Of a stretch of DNA of 64,000 nucleotides, positions 55,500 through 64,000 are shown piece after piece. The stretch lies in the NCBI GenBank assembly GCA_030686995.1, contig CM060696.1, forward strand, positions 8,848,487 to 8,912,486. The letters are read 5' to 3'. The position numbers were made by a program, and so were the translations under genes. The notes beneath the pieces are model-generated. The model was not told the DNA's origin. It saw only the letters and a list, made by a program, of their open reading frames with translations, and did not search any database. The first letter of the stretch is position 1. Every line of letters starts with the position of its first letter. This stretch comes from Artemisia argyi. Its lineage: Eukaryota; Streptophyta; Magnoliopsida; Asterales; Asteraceae.

Positions 55500-56754
55500 T
55501 GTGGAAAACTAGAAGGGGGGTTGAATAGTTTTACGTCCTTTTTAAAGTCTATTATCAAAATATTTTGTAGGTTATTAAAAACTTTCGATTCGATCTCAAG
55601 TGAATTCAAATGACAATCAATATAAGCAATTCTAATCAAGTAATGAAATTATTGAAATGTAATGAAGAAAAGATAGAGTTAGAAAGATCAAACCACAACA
55701 CGCGAATTTATAGTGGTTCGGCTACAAGGACACCTTCCTTGCCCTACTCCACTCCCCGAGTACCACACTCGAGAGTTTTCTTCACTATGTCAACAAACTC
55801 CTTATGGTGGAGAAACCTTACACACCTTGGCTTACACGAGTTAACGACACTAAGCTAAATGTCAAGTTCTAATCGTAGCTAGAACCAATCTCACAACTTC
55901 TTCAAGGCTTCACACCTTCTTCACAACTTCACAACTTCTTCAAGGCTTCACACCTTCACAACTTCACACCTTCTTCTATGCACAACTAATTCACAACTAC
56001 TAAACTACTTTACAACACACCTATTTTCTACACACAACAAATTTACACAACACTTTTACAAATATCTACCATAACTACAATATGAAACTAGCTATTCACA
56101 ACACTACTACAATTAGATGGATGTAGAGGAGTGTTCTTCTTCTTGCACTTGAATGGATGAAGCTTTGGATCACTTGGAAACAAAGACTTTTGTATTATAT
56201 GATCAAAGGATTTTAGATCTAGAGATGGAGGTTGGATCAGAAAGTTTATAGTGCAAAAAGGTGAGGAAAATGTGTGAAATGATCCAATATTTATAGGGCC
56301 AGATTTTACTGTTCGGGAGCGTGCCGGTCCCCTTAATTATAGGCCGGTCCCCTTAATCATTAAGGGGGCCGCCTAGTAAAATTAAGGGGGCCGCCCTCCT
56401 GAACGTTGGAAAAGTTTTTCTGGATAAAATTTGCCCTTTTTGGTTGGAAATTTGAAATCATATCTTTGTGGTTTAATATAGCATTTCCAAAAATGATTTA
56501 CAAATATATATAAAATGTTTATATCATTTTATAAGATGTTATGTCTTAAGATAAAATTTCCTTTGATCATGTAATGCATAAGATGCTTAGTTTATGCATA
56601 CCTTAAGTGATATAAGATGTAGAGGTAAATATTTGTTACCAAATACTTGTTTACGTCTTAATCTTGACTTAATTTGATTTGAGTTTTGTGATTATCAAAA
56701 CATAGGTTTATTGAGAGATATTAATAACCTTTTTAAGCATTATTTATATCAACA
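55500..56754 (-). repeat. F 5' LTR with TATA box and palindrome cluster
   Basis: 1255 bp on the minus strand, TGTTGAT...TTTTCCACA. U3 holds a doubly nested palindrome (56323-56398) with an outer stem of GTTCGGGAG against CTCCTGAAC, one mismatch, located 28 bp upstream of TATAAATA (56295-56288). Confidence 0.93.
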
Positions 56755-57594
56755 TCTTCTAACCCCGAGCTAGCCGTCTTGAATAAGAAACTTGACGATT
56801 TGTCGACGGCTATGCTGAGAATGTACCAAATGATGCCGAATCAAGTCAAAAACACACAAGTTAATATGGTCAATACCATTTGTGAAACTTGTGGTGGTCC
56901 ACACCCGTATTATGAATGTCCGACGACCTGCTCTTTTGCTCAAGAGAACGTGTATGCTGCGAACATGGGTGGCAACGGTTACCCACCTCTTCAAGGAGAC
57001 CGTAATCTCCTCAGCTACCATTTGAGCCATTTTCAAGGACCACCCGGGTTTAATCAACCTAATCAAGTGAATCAGAATAACAATGTGCAAAACCGTAATC
57101 ATCAATTCAAAAATAATCAAAATCACAACCGCGGAAATAATGGTTTTCAAGGACAAAATCAGAATTTTCAACAAAATCAAAACCGGGGAAATTATCACAA
57201 AGGCCCGCCTCAAGGGAACAACTTTCAAAACAATGGGAATTTTCAGAATAATAATCATGGAAATCAGAACAATGGCAATTTTCAAAACCGTGGGTAAAGT
57301 TTTAATAATCAAAATCAAGCTGCTATTCCAAATCCGTCGCCCACGGAAGAGTTGATTAAACAATTGATTCAAGGTCAACAAGCTTTAATTGCTAAACAAG
57401 ATGAAACAACAAAAATGTTTGCAACTAAAATCAATGATATCAACAAGCGTTTAAATGATCGACCCTCGGGCTCTAGAACGTTGCCAAGCAACACGATCGC
57501 TAACCCGAGGGGCGATGCAAAAGCGATCATAACAAGGAGTGGTGTTACCTATGATGGACCAACGGCTTCGACTACCTCTTCTTCTCTACCTCCC
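56755..57594 (+). pseudogene. Gag of element C, second part (one stop codon)
   Basis: After the TCTTC duplication the gag frame resumes exactly in phase (SSNPELAVLNKKLDDLSTAM). A zinc knuckle CETCGGPHPYYEC lies at 56881-56919, then LLSYHLSHFQGPPGF and a long N/Q/G-rich stretch. A TAA at 57295-57297 interrupts the frame, which then continues (TEELIKQLIQGQQALIAKQD, ITRSGVTYDGPTA) to 57594, where D is inserted. The phase match across F confirms that F and its duplication were placed correctly. Confidence 0.88.
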
Positions 57595-59098
57595 TGATGT
57601 GCTAATTAGCAACCATGTTTTAAATTTATAGAAACAAGAATTACCGGTTAACTATGAACACATTCGGGCAAGTATACCCTAGTCAATTGTAGTATAGGAG
57701 TGGTAAGTCAAGGTCGTCCCAAGAGACTTGGTTGCACTCAAGTGTCGATTGTTTGTTTAAGCAAGTAACAAGTTGGTGGTTATGATTGTCACGGATCAAA
57801 CCACAAGAAAAATAATAAGAGAACAAGCACACAAAGAACATTCATCACAAGAATCACATCAATATCCAAACAAGTATTCAAAACAAAACCAAATTGTATT
57901 CAACCAAACATAGTAATCATAAGCATCATGAAATATAAAAGCAACAAGGTTTACCCAAAGTATAAATTACAAATAGGTAAAGGTGAAAGGTTATAGCTAC
58001 CTTCAAGCCCCATCAACGTAACAAAGTTTCCAATCAACTATAACTTCTATCCAAAGTAGAGAATCTCTCCAATATTTGGTGATACGTCCTCCATGAATGG
58101 TAGAAGTTTGTGGTAAGGTGGTGACAATCCTTCCTATAAGGTGTAGGCTAGGAGTGCACATTTGTTTTGGTGACAATCCATCCTTAAGGAATGCACACCG
58201 GTTTTGGTGACAATCCTTTCTCTAGGATGCACCTTTGTTTTGGTGACAATCCATCCTTTAGGAATGCACCTTTGTTTTGGTGACAATCCTTTCTCTAGGA
58301 TGCACCTTTGTTTGGTGGAAATTCATCCTTAAAGGTGTAGGCTCGAATTGCACATTTAGAACTAAGCCTAAGCACTCATATTTGTAGTAGAAATCAACCT
58401 TAGCCTCCAAGCAAGTTTCTTGGGCACTAAGTTGTCATAAAATTCCAGGTTTAGGAGTTATTATGGAGACATGATCGGACTTGGGGCTTAATGACACTTA
58501 ATTATGCATTAAAAATGACTTGGGGAGGTCAGCAAGCATCCAACCGATCGGTTGGATTCCATCCGATCCGGATAAAAGAAAAGGCTTGTTTCCAACCGAA
58601 TCGGTTGCGGGCTCCTACCGATTGGATGGGTGAATTTGGCAGAAATTGTTAAGCATGAAAGTTGTAGATCTTTCTCTTAGCTTTCCGTGGCCGCGAACGG
58701 GGGGTCAAACGGAGTCCGTATGCTCAAGTTATGGCCAAAATGGTGAAGGTGTGTCGGGAACAACGAGTCTTCCATTATTTCTTCATTTTAGCTTCTTTCC
58801 TTCATTTCACTTCTTGTTTTCCTTCTTGTGCTTTATTCTTGAGTCCTTGGAGTGACAATCTTCATGACTTTATCTTCTCGAATATACTCCAAGAGACTTT
58901 CATTTGTCGGGAATTCCTCCGTACATTCATAAATCTTCGTTTTTGATCATTTTTACATCTTTTCCTTCATTTTCCTTCCATGAACCTAAAATAGAGAATA
59001 TACTTCATTAAGTACCATAAGTTCATAAAAGTGACCAAAATATATGCATAAAATCCACAATAACGCTCCTAAATTCATGTTAATTTTGAGCGTTATCA
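57595..59098 (-). repeat. D 3' LTR
   Basis: 1504 bp on the minus strand, from TGATAACGCTC to ...GCACATCA, right after the tract AAGTGTGGGGGATT. Its start forms a 9-bp hairpin (ATAACGCTC/GAGCGTTAT, 59060-59068 with 59088-59096). Around 58110-58320 there are about five repeats of a ~45-bp phrase with GGTGACAATCC and GCACCTTTGTTTT. Confidence 0.8.
58110..58330. repeat. Short tandem repeats in D LTR
   Basis: Repeats of about 40-50 bp with GGTGACAATCC, TTTAGGA or TCTAGGA, and TGCACCTTTGTTTT. About five copies, imperfect. Confidence 0.8.
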
Positions 59099-61221
59099 AA
59101 TCCCCCACACTTAAACTTTGCTTGCCCTCAAGCAAATCTAGAATTAAGAAAATAAATCCACATGGTGCACAAGAATGATTAGAAAAATATGATGCAAATC
59201 TATCAAGTATAAGTACAATATAAGACTCATCGTTTTAAGTTTTAAGGTTAAAATCGAGATGTTTGACAATACCCAATGATTTTCTTGCTTGATTAACATT
59301 TCTAAACACCTCACGAAAAAGAAACAAAGTATAATTCACTCAATCACTCATTTATTTGTGGTGGTGAAGTATATGAGATAAATCACACTCATAACTCAGT
59401 CATGATTTGTTTATTACCATAGGCTTGTACAAGAAACAAAACTCCACAGACGTGGCGTAAGCACCAAGTGTAAACATCTAAAGAGGACTTTTATTCGGGT
59501 TGTAATGTAAGGCTAAAGGGTTTATACCCGGCTTATATTCAAACATCTCATACAGAAACATAATAGATTGCTAGCGCGAATTCTTGATTACTCAAAAACC
59601 GGATGGTCACTACAATATTCATGCACTTGATATTCTCACAAAGCCATTACAATATCCGTAGAGATAAAGTAATTTGGTAAGGGTAGGGATAAGGCATGGG
59701 AATATTTATGAAATTGGTTTTAAAAGAAAAATAAAGTCAAGTCTAATAGTCATTGTTGCTAGTCACCAAACAATCCACGAACCCATAAATGATTATAGTT
59801 ACAATCTCCTCTTCAAACTTTCACATATCGATACATTGATTTTCCATAACAATATTCTTCATACTTTAACACATTGACTAACAACATATCACATAACTTT
59901 CTTTCTTCATCTCCACAATAATAATATAGCACATTAGCTATAATTGTCATCACATATATATTTTCCTTTTCTTTCTCTTTTTCTTTTTCTCGATGACTTT
60001 TTTTTTTCAACCATTCTTCATCATAAATCACATCTCCCCCACACATCGTTTAAGCATCACCACAAAAATACAAAACATGAAGCGGGCCCTCTCCATCTTT
60101 GTCGGAATGGCACACACGAATGACAAAGTGTGGCTAACTAATAATCATAAAAAACAATCCAACAACCAAGCAACTAGCAACCCACCATTTAGACTATGAC
60201 AAGGGTAAGGCTAAGGTTTAAAGTGTAAAATATTTTTGTATTTTTCTGGATGTAACAAAATGAAAAGGATGGCTCAAACGGTGTAACTAGGGGTATCTAG
60301 CGCTAAAGATGAACGCTACCAAATGGGTTCCAAATACGAGGATAACTAACCGATGTGGTTAGCAAAAATTATTTTGTAAACGGATGGCCATTTGGTTTTA
60401 TTCCTAAGGTTGCCTCTTTATCACACGAATACACTTATATCACACGAATGCGATCTTACTGCGGTCTGGTAATGATTTACAAGTACAAGTTCTAGAATAA
60501 ATAAAATCACCGGCACACTCATAACAGAAGAGTCAAGCATAAAAGATGTATGCTAGATATGAAATAGGCTCAAATCCTCACAGTTTAGTGGAAAGGGTTA
60601 TAATATGCGCTAGCAAATGTTATCGATCCAAGAATGGATTGCAATATTAATCGGGACACATCTCAAAATTTTCAAAAATTACCGATTTCACCAGTGGGAT
60701 TTAATCTAGTTATTCTAATATATTATCCTAAAAGCGTGAAAACAACTAGATCACAAAGGCAAACAAGTATACAAAATTTATTTTCAAATTGGCCCAAAAA
60801 TTTGGAAAATTAAAAATGAGTTTCGTTTATCGTTATTTTACTTTCCCCCCACACTTAAGTTAAGCATTGTCTTTAATGTGAAAAAAAAACTTCAAAGCAT
60901 GTAAAATGGGAAAAATAAATAAGTAAATAAATAATCTAAGAGAAACAAAACTTCCCGGGTCAAAGAAATTGCGATCAAACTCCAAATGATAAGGTGCTAA
61001 GCATGTGAGATCAATCGATTTCGCTTCCAACAAAACATCAACACACCAAGAACAATGTCACCAATAATCCAATCTCCAAGAGCTTATTAAATCTGCAAAA
61101 ACAAACTAAACTACAAAAACACGTAAAATCTTAAAACTCACTTTCGTAGGCATCACGGTTGCATTTAGCATATGCAACAAGCCTTTTAAACCCCTCGGTG
61201 GCCCTAGTGGACGAGTGAAGT
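59099..61221 (-). other. D 3' non-coding region
   Basis: No gene. At the LTR edge the minus strand has the hairpin TTTGCTTG-AGGG-CAAGCAAA (59136-59117) and the tract AAGTGTGGGGGATT. The conserved block with GGCGTAAGCACC spans 59414-59513. A second tract (TTAAGTGTGGGGGGAAAG, 60858-60841) lies beside a weaker hairpin (60865-60878). Confidence 0.75.
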
Positions 61222-61555
61222 TGTTGGGATCATACTTTTGTATTTTAGTCAAATCTCGGTCATTACCTTTTGTAATAGGTTGCTTAGTTATTTATTTCAC
61301 TATGTGTATGTTACTAGGCTTAAGTAATCATGTCCATGGGCCTTGAAAGCCCACGTCTAAGAAGAATGAGGGAGGAAGGGAGTGTTGCCCTACTCCTCCC
61401 TTATAAATACTAAGCTTATGTAAACATTATATTTGTTGGTTATTTGAATACATTAAGGAAACTCTTGCAAATATTTTTCTCTCATTCTTATAATCAACCA
61501 TCTCTCATTCTAATCTCATTTCTTATACTTGTGTTTACAAAATGGTGATCTAACA
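61222..61555 (+). repeat. E 5' LTR with TATA box
   Basis: 334 bp starting TGTTGGGATC and ending TCTAACA. TATAAATA lies at 61402-61409 after CTCCTCCCT. Only one copy is in the window, so the ends rest on TGTT/AACA and the primer site. Confidence 0.75.
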
Positions 61556-61557
61556 AG

Positions 61558-61571
61558 TGGTATCATTCGCC
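61558..61571 (+). other. E primer-binding site (tRNA-Met type)
   Basis: TGGTATCATTCGCC follows the LTR by 2 bp. The first eight bases match the initiator-tRNA-Met complement; the rest diverges, as in some Copia lineages. Confidence 0.7.
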
Positions 61572-61869
61572 TAATTGAGATTGAAGTGCTTTTCTTGGTA
61601 TTTACGTGGGATTTAGGGTGTTATTTAATCATCCTTTTGCTTCTTTCTTTGTTTCTTACACTCAAATCTTGAAGCTTGGATAAGTTTTAAGGTTATATAG
61701 TGTTTAGAAGCTTAGATTTTGCATAAAGTTTTGATTTCTAAGGTTTTTTTCTACTCAAAATCTTCAATAGTTAGTGTTTTCTAAGTATTGTTGAAGTTAC
61801 TTGATTAAAAGTACCTTATTTCTAAGCTTTTTTCTTCAAAAATTTGTGTTTTTCCAAGTTACTGACCAT

Positions 61870-62420
61870 CTTATGCGTAAGTTTAGTGAATAGTACGTTT
61901 TAAAAGCTGTCTACAGTACTTTTTTGTCCCTTCTACACATAACATTGGTCAAAACCCCTTTCCTACGCGTAAATCTGGTCAAAACCCTCTTTCTACGCAT
62001 AACTTGGTTTTCTACGCCTAAATCCTACGCGTAAGCTCAAATCCTACGCCTAAGTTCTACGCTGAAGTCTCATCCTACGCAGAAAGCTTGATCTTACGCA
62101 TAAGATACAATCTTACGCGTAAGTTGCTGGAATCTACGCATAAGTTTCATCAAAGGTTTTCTCTTCGTGATACGGTGACTCAGTACGTCCCTAGCTTGGA
62201 TAAGTTAGTGGAATACTTCGACTTCGGATATCTTTCAAGCTTGGATAAGTTTGAAAGAGTTGTTTGGTCTTTGAACCTTACACATAAGAATCTTATGCAT
62301 AAGCTTAAAACTTACGCATAAGGTAAAATCTTACGCATAACTCTATAGTTTACGCATAAGATCAACCTTTACGCGTAACTTTGAAGTCTACGCATAAGTT
62401 TCAGTATTACGTGTAAGATT
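61870..62420 (+). repeat. Array of ~20 CTACGCRTAAG motifs in E leader
   Basis: An 11-bp motif (consensus YTACGCRTAAG; variants CCTACGCGTAA, CTTACGCATAAG, CTTATGCATAAG) recurs at 14-22 bp spacing in two clusters, 61870-62145 and 62275-62420. The spacers are unrelated. It lies in the untranslated leader before gag. Confidence 0.9.
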
Positions 62421-62508
62421 TCAACTTACCCCAGGGATTTTGAACTTAACCAAAGGAACATGCATTTCAATCTTCTACAAAGATCCATTATTACACAAGT
62501 GTTCTAAG

Positions 62509-64000
62509 ATGTCTCAACCACTACATTACTACTTCTCTAATCCTCAGCAACCGCAACATCAGCAATATCAGCAACAACAATACCATCAGCAACAATCATA
62601 TCAACAACCTTCACAATCACACTTTCATCAACAACCGTTTAATCCACAACAACAATATCTCATGATGCAACAACATCAAATCATTCCTCAACAACAACCA
62701 TATCAAATGTCACAACAAAACACTCAGTTTTCCTCTAAACAACCTCACTGGTTTGATAGAATGTGTGAAGTTATTACAACTCAACAATCCAGACATGAGG
62801 CAGGATCACTTGAAACACCTCCAATGCTAACACCTGGGAACTATGTTCAATGGTCAAGTCGATTCTTACGATTTCTTGAACTAAAGAAACCTCATGGGAA
62901 ATTCTTGAAACAAGTGATACTTGAAGGACCATTTGAGTGGCCAACAAGATTTGAAATTGGTGATCCAACTGCTGATCCTCCACGTCCTCCTGGAGATAGA
63001 CCTCTTCCAGAATCTCAACTCACAGAAGAACAGAAATTACATCGTGAAGCTGATGAGTATGCAATGGCTTATATACTTCAAGGAATACCTAATCCAATTT
63101 ATCGAAGTGTCGATGCTCAGAAAACAGCCAAAGCTATGTGGGAACATGTTCATCTCCTTATGGAAGGCACTCAATTGAACAAAGATGATATGGAATCCAA
63201 ACTCTACATGGAATACACAGACATCACAATTGAACCAGGAGAGTCACTTGAATCCTACTATCATCGTTTCACAAATGTGGTTAATGATCTGGAACGTCAC
63301 AAAATCACAGTACCGAGAATCGCAGTGAACTCCAAATTCGTTGGTAGTCTTGGTCCAGATTGGCATAAATATGTGACATTTGTTCGACAAACCAAAAACC
63401 TTCATGATGCACCATATGGTTTGTTGTATGATTTTCTGAAACACCATGAACCTGAAGTGGAAAAAGATCGAGCTCTTCGAGGAGGATACTCACTATCACC
63501 AACACCAAATTCTTTGGCACTCGTAGCTCAATCTCCCTATGCTCCACCACCTATGTCAAATCATGCATATGTTCAAGAGCAAAACTACTTCAGTTATCCA
63601 CAATCTTCTACCTCGAACCAAATGGTCCCTTATGATTCATCTCCACAGAATACTTCTACTCAACTTGTTCCATTAAACAACAATGATGCAGTGTATTACT
63701 CCAACTCCAATGAAGATGACGAGGATGACTTTAATACGTTGAATCAGGGACTTGCTCTTATTGCTCGTGCTTTTAGCAAATTCTCCAACAAAACAAACAA
63801 CCGTCAACGTTCATCTTCTAACACAAGGAATCAAGCTATTGTCAATGATGGAAGGGTGGAAATTCAGAATCGTAACTATGGTCGATCTGGTTCAGGAAGT
63901 TCTTCAGGAAATTTTGGGAATGGTCAGAGGTTTAATAACAATGGAGGGTTCAGGAACAACTCAGGATCTTCTCAGCAAAGGTCTGAACCAGTTGCAACTA
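62509..64000 (+). CDS. Gag of Copia element E (open at window end)
   Basis: An uninterrupted frame of 497 codons from ATG 62509 (MSQPLHYYFSNPQQPQHQQY) to the window end. Residues 1-80 are rich in Q, Y and H. Residues ~85-300 fit a copia-type gag (UBN2-like): MLTPGNYVQWSSRFLRFLEL, DEYAMAYILQGIPNPIYRSV, AKAMWEHVHLLMEGTQLNKD, ESLESYYHRFTNVVNDLERH and VNSKFVGSLGPDWHKYVTFV. An acidic patch (NEDDEDDF) and a G/N/S/R-rich tail follow; a zinc knuckle is expected just beyond the end but not seen. No stop or frameshift, so this is the best-preserved gag of a potentially complete element here. Confidence 0.88.
   Translation, partial: MSQPLHYYFSNPQQPQHQQYQQQQYHQQQSYQQPSQSHFHQQPFNPQQQYLMMQQHQIIPQQQPYQMSQQNTQFSSKQPHWFDRMCEVITTQQSRHEAGSLETPPMLTPGNYVQWSSRFLRFLELKKPHGKFLKQVILEGPFEWPTRFEIGDPTADPPRPPGDRPLPESQLTEEQKLHREADEYAMAYILQGIPNPIYRSVDAQKTAKAMWEHVHLLMEGTQLNKDDMESKLYMEYTDITIEPGESLESYYHRFTNVVNDLERHKITVPRIAVNSKFVGSLGPDWHKYVTFVRQTKNLHDAPYGLLYDFLKHHEPEVEKDRALRGGYSLSPTPNSLALVAQSPYAPPPMSNHAYVQEQNYFSYPQSSTSNQMVPYDSSPQNTSTQLVPLNNNDAVYYSNSNEDDEDDFNTLNQGLALIARAFSKFSNKTNNRQRSSSNTRNQAIVNDGRVEIQNRNYGRSGSGSSSGNFGNGQRFNNNGGFRNNSGSSQQRSEPVAT

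Larger units (their letters stand above)
47399..56754 (-). mobile_element. F: Sirevirus-like Copia element without pol
   Basis: A 9.4-kb minus-strand element with LTRs 56754-55500 and 48563-47399, flanked by the perfect duplication TCTTC (47394-47398 and 56755-56759). Order on the minus strand: LTR, tRNA-Met primer site, gag (55431-53575), two accessory ORFs (51557-50340 and 49660-49061), several polypurine tracts, LTR. No protease, integrase, reverse transcriptase or RNase H was found, although gag and both accessory ORFs are nearly or fully intact. Multiple purine tracts and repeated palindromes are Sirevirus hallmarks (family knowledge). Mobilisation would need a helper. Confidence 0.9.
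42177..57594 (+). mobile_element. C: Gypsy element with gag, interrupted by F and D
   Basis: Plus-strand element: 5' LTR 42177-45862, primer site, leader, gag (46539-47398), insertion F, rest of gag (56760-57594), then cut by D at 57595. Protease, polymerase and 3' LTR would lie beyond the window or are lost. CCTAC (42172-42176) precedes the LTR. LTR plan, primer site and leader are closely related to B, but C encodes a real gag. Two nonsense codons in gag show this copy is inactive. Confidence 0.82.
57595..61221 (-). mobile_element. D: Gypsy-type LTR element, 3' part
   Basis: On the minus strand only the 3' LTR (59098-57595) and ~2.1 kb of upstream 3' non-coding region are present; the element is interrupted by E at 61222, so its coding part lies beyond the window. 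Assignment to the Athila-like group rests on the conserved block 59513-59414, the hairpin plus polypurine tract, and an internal tract near 60850, all shared with A1/A2. Confidence 0.75.
61222..64000 (+). mobile_element. E: Copia element, 5' part
   Basis: A plus-strand element with a short 5' LTR (61222-61555), a tRNA-Met-type primer site, a long leader and an open gag reaching the window end. The flank GAAGT (61217-61221) may be one copy of the target duplication. Pol and 3' LTR lie outside the window. Confidence 0.85.

Noticed and set aside
61870..62420. CRISPR-like short repeats with unrelated spacers
   Set aside because: The repeats are only 11 bp, spacing is irregular, and the array lies in a Copia leader. 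It is reported as a motif array instead.
1..64000. Search for an intact reverse transcriptase, integrase or RNase H
   Set aside because: No YxDD-type or DDE-type context was recognised in any long frame; no such gene can be annotated in this window.

Overview
The window looks like a gene-poor, repeat-rich stretch of a large eudicot nuclear genome. The best guess is the daisy family (Asteraceae, possibly Anthemideae), because several retrotransposon accessory proteins here match families I know mainly from lettuce and Tanacetum annotations. There is no sign of bacterial operons, CRISPR, tRNA or rRNA. Everything was read by eye, so identities are recalled family resemblances and not search results.

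Region 1 (1-9.9 kb) holds the one recognisable host gene: four exons on the minus strand of an NADK3-type NADH kinase (398-8390). Splice sites are canonical, but one exon carries a 1-base frameshift and no first exon was found. The intron between the last two exons contains a complete LTR element, A1 (808-7019), in antisense orientation with near-identical LTRs. Region 2 (9.9-14.6 kb) contains a 41-bp minisatellite array, a short broken copy of a GT34 glycosyltransferase gene, a probable MITE, and one end of a CACTA transposon with ~225-bp subterminal tandem repeats.

Region 3 (14.6-64 kb) is a deep nest of LTR retrotransposons. B (minus, 14566-33848; LTRs over 3.6 kb) is interrupted by H (minus, 20193-29182), a terminal-repeat element carrying only gag, with a perfect GAAAC target-site duplication. 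B itself abuts or interrupts G (plus, 33849-38235), a 5'-truncated Copia-type element with accessory ORFs and an antisense ORF that has its own TATA box. G interrupts A2 (minus, 38236-42176), a relative of A1 with gag. The other side of A2 is interrupted by C (plus, 42177-57594), whose gag is split by F (minus, 47399-56754; perfect TCTTC duplication), a Sirevirus-like element with gag plus two accessory ORFs but no pol. C is then interrupted by D (minus, from 57595), and D is interrupted by E (plus, 61222 to the window end), a Copia element with an open gag. No intact reverse transcriptase, integrase or RNase H gene is present anywhere in the window.

The most interesting signals are non-coding. 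(1) Across A1, A2, B, D and H, a hairpin whose stem changes but whose loop stays purine-rich (AGGA, AGGG, GGGA) stands just before the polypurine tract, and A1 and B carry a second internal copy (D a degenerate one). (2) The first bases of the LTRs of B, C and D form a second hairpin, so the tract lies between two hairpins. (3) B and C share a two-hairpin element with compensating base changes inside the LTR and a conserved leader, although B has no capsid gene. (4) F carries nested palindrome clusters in its LTRs and before both accessory ORFs. (5) E has about 20 copies of a near-palindromic CTACGCRTAAG motif in its leader.
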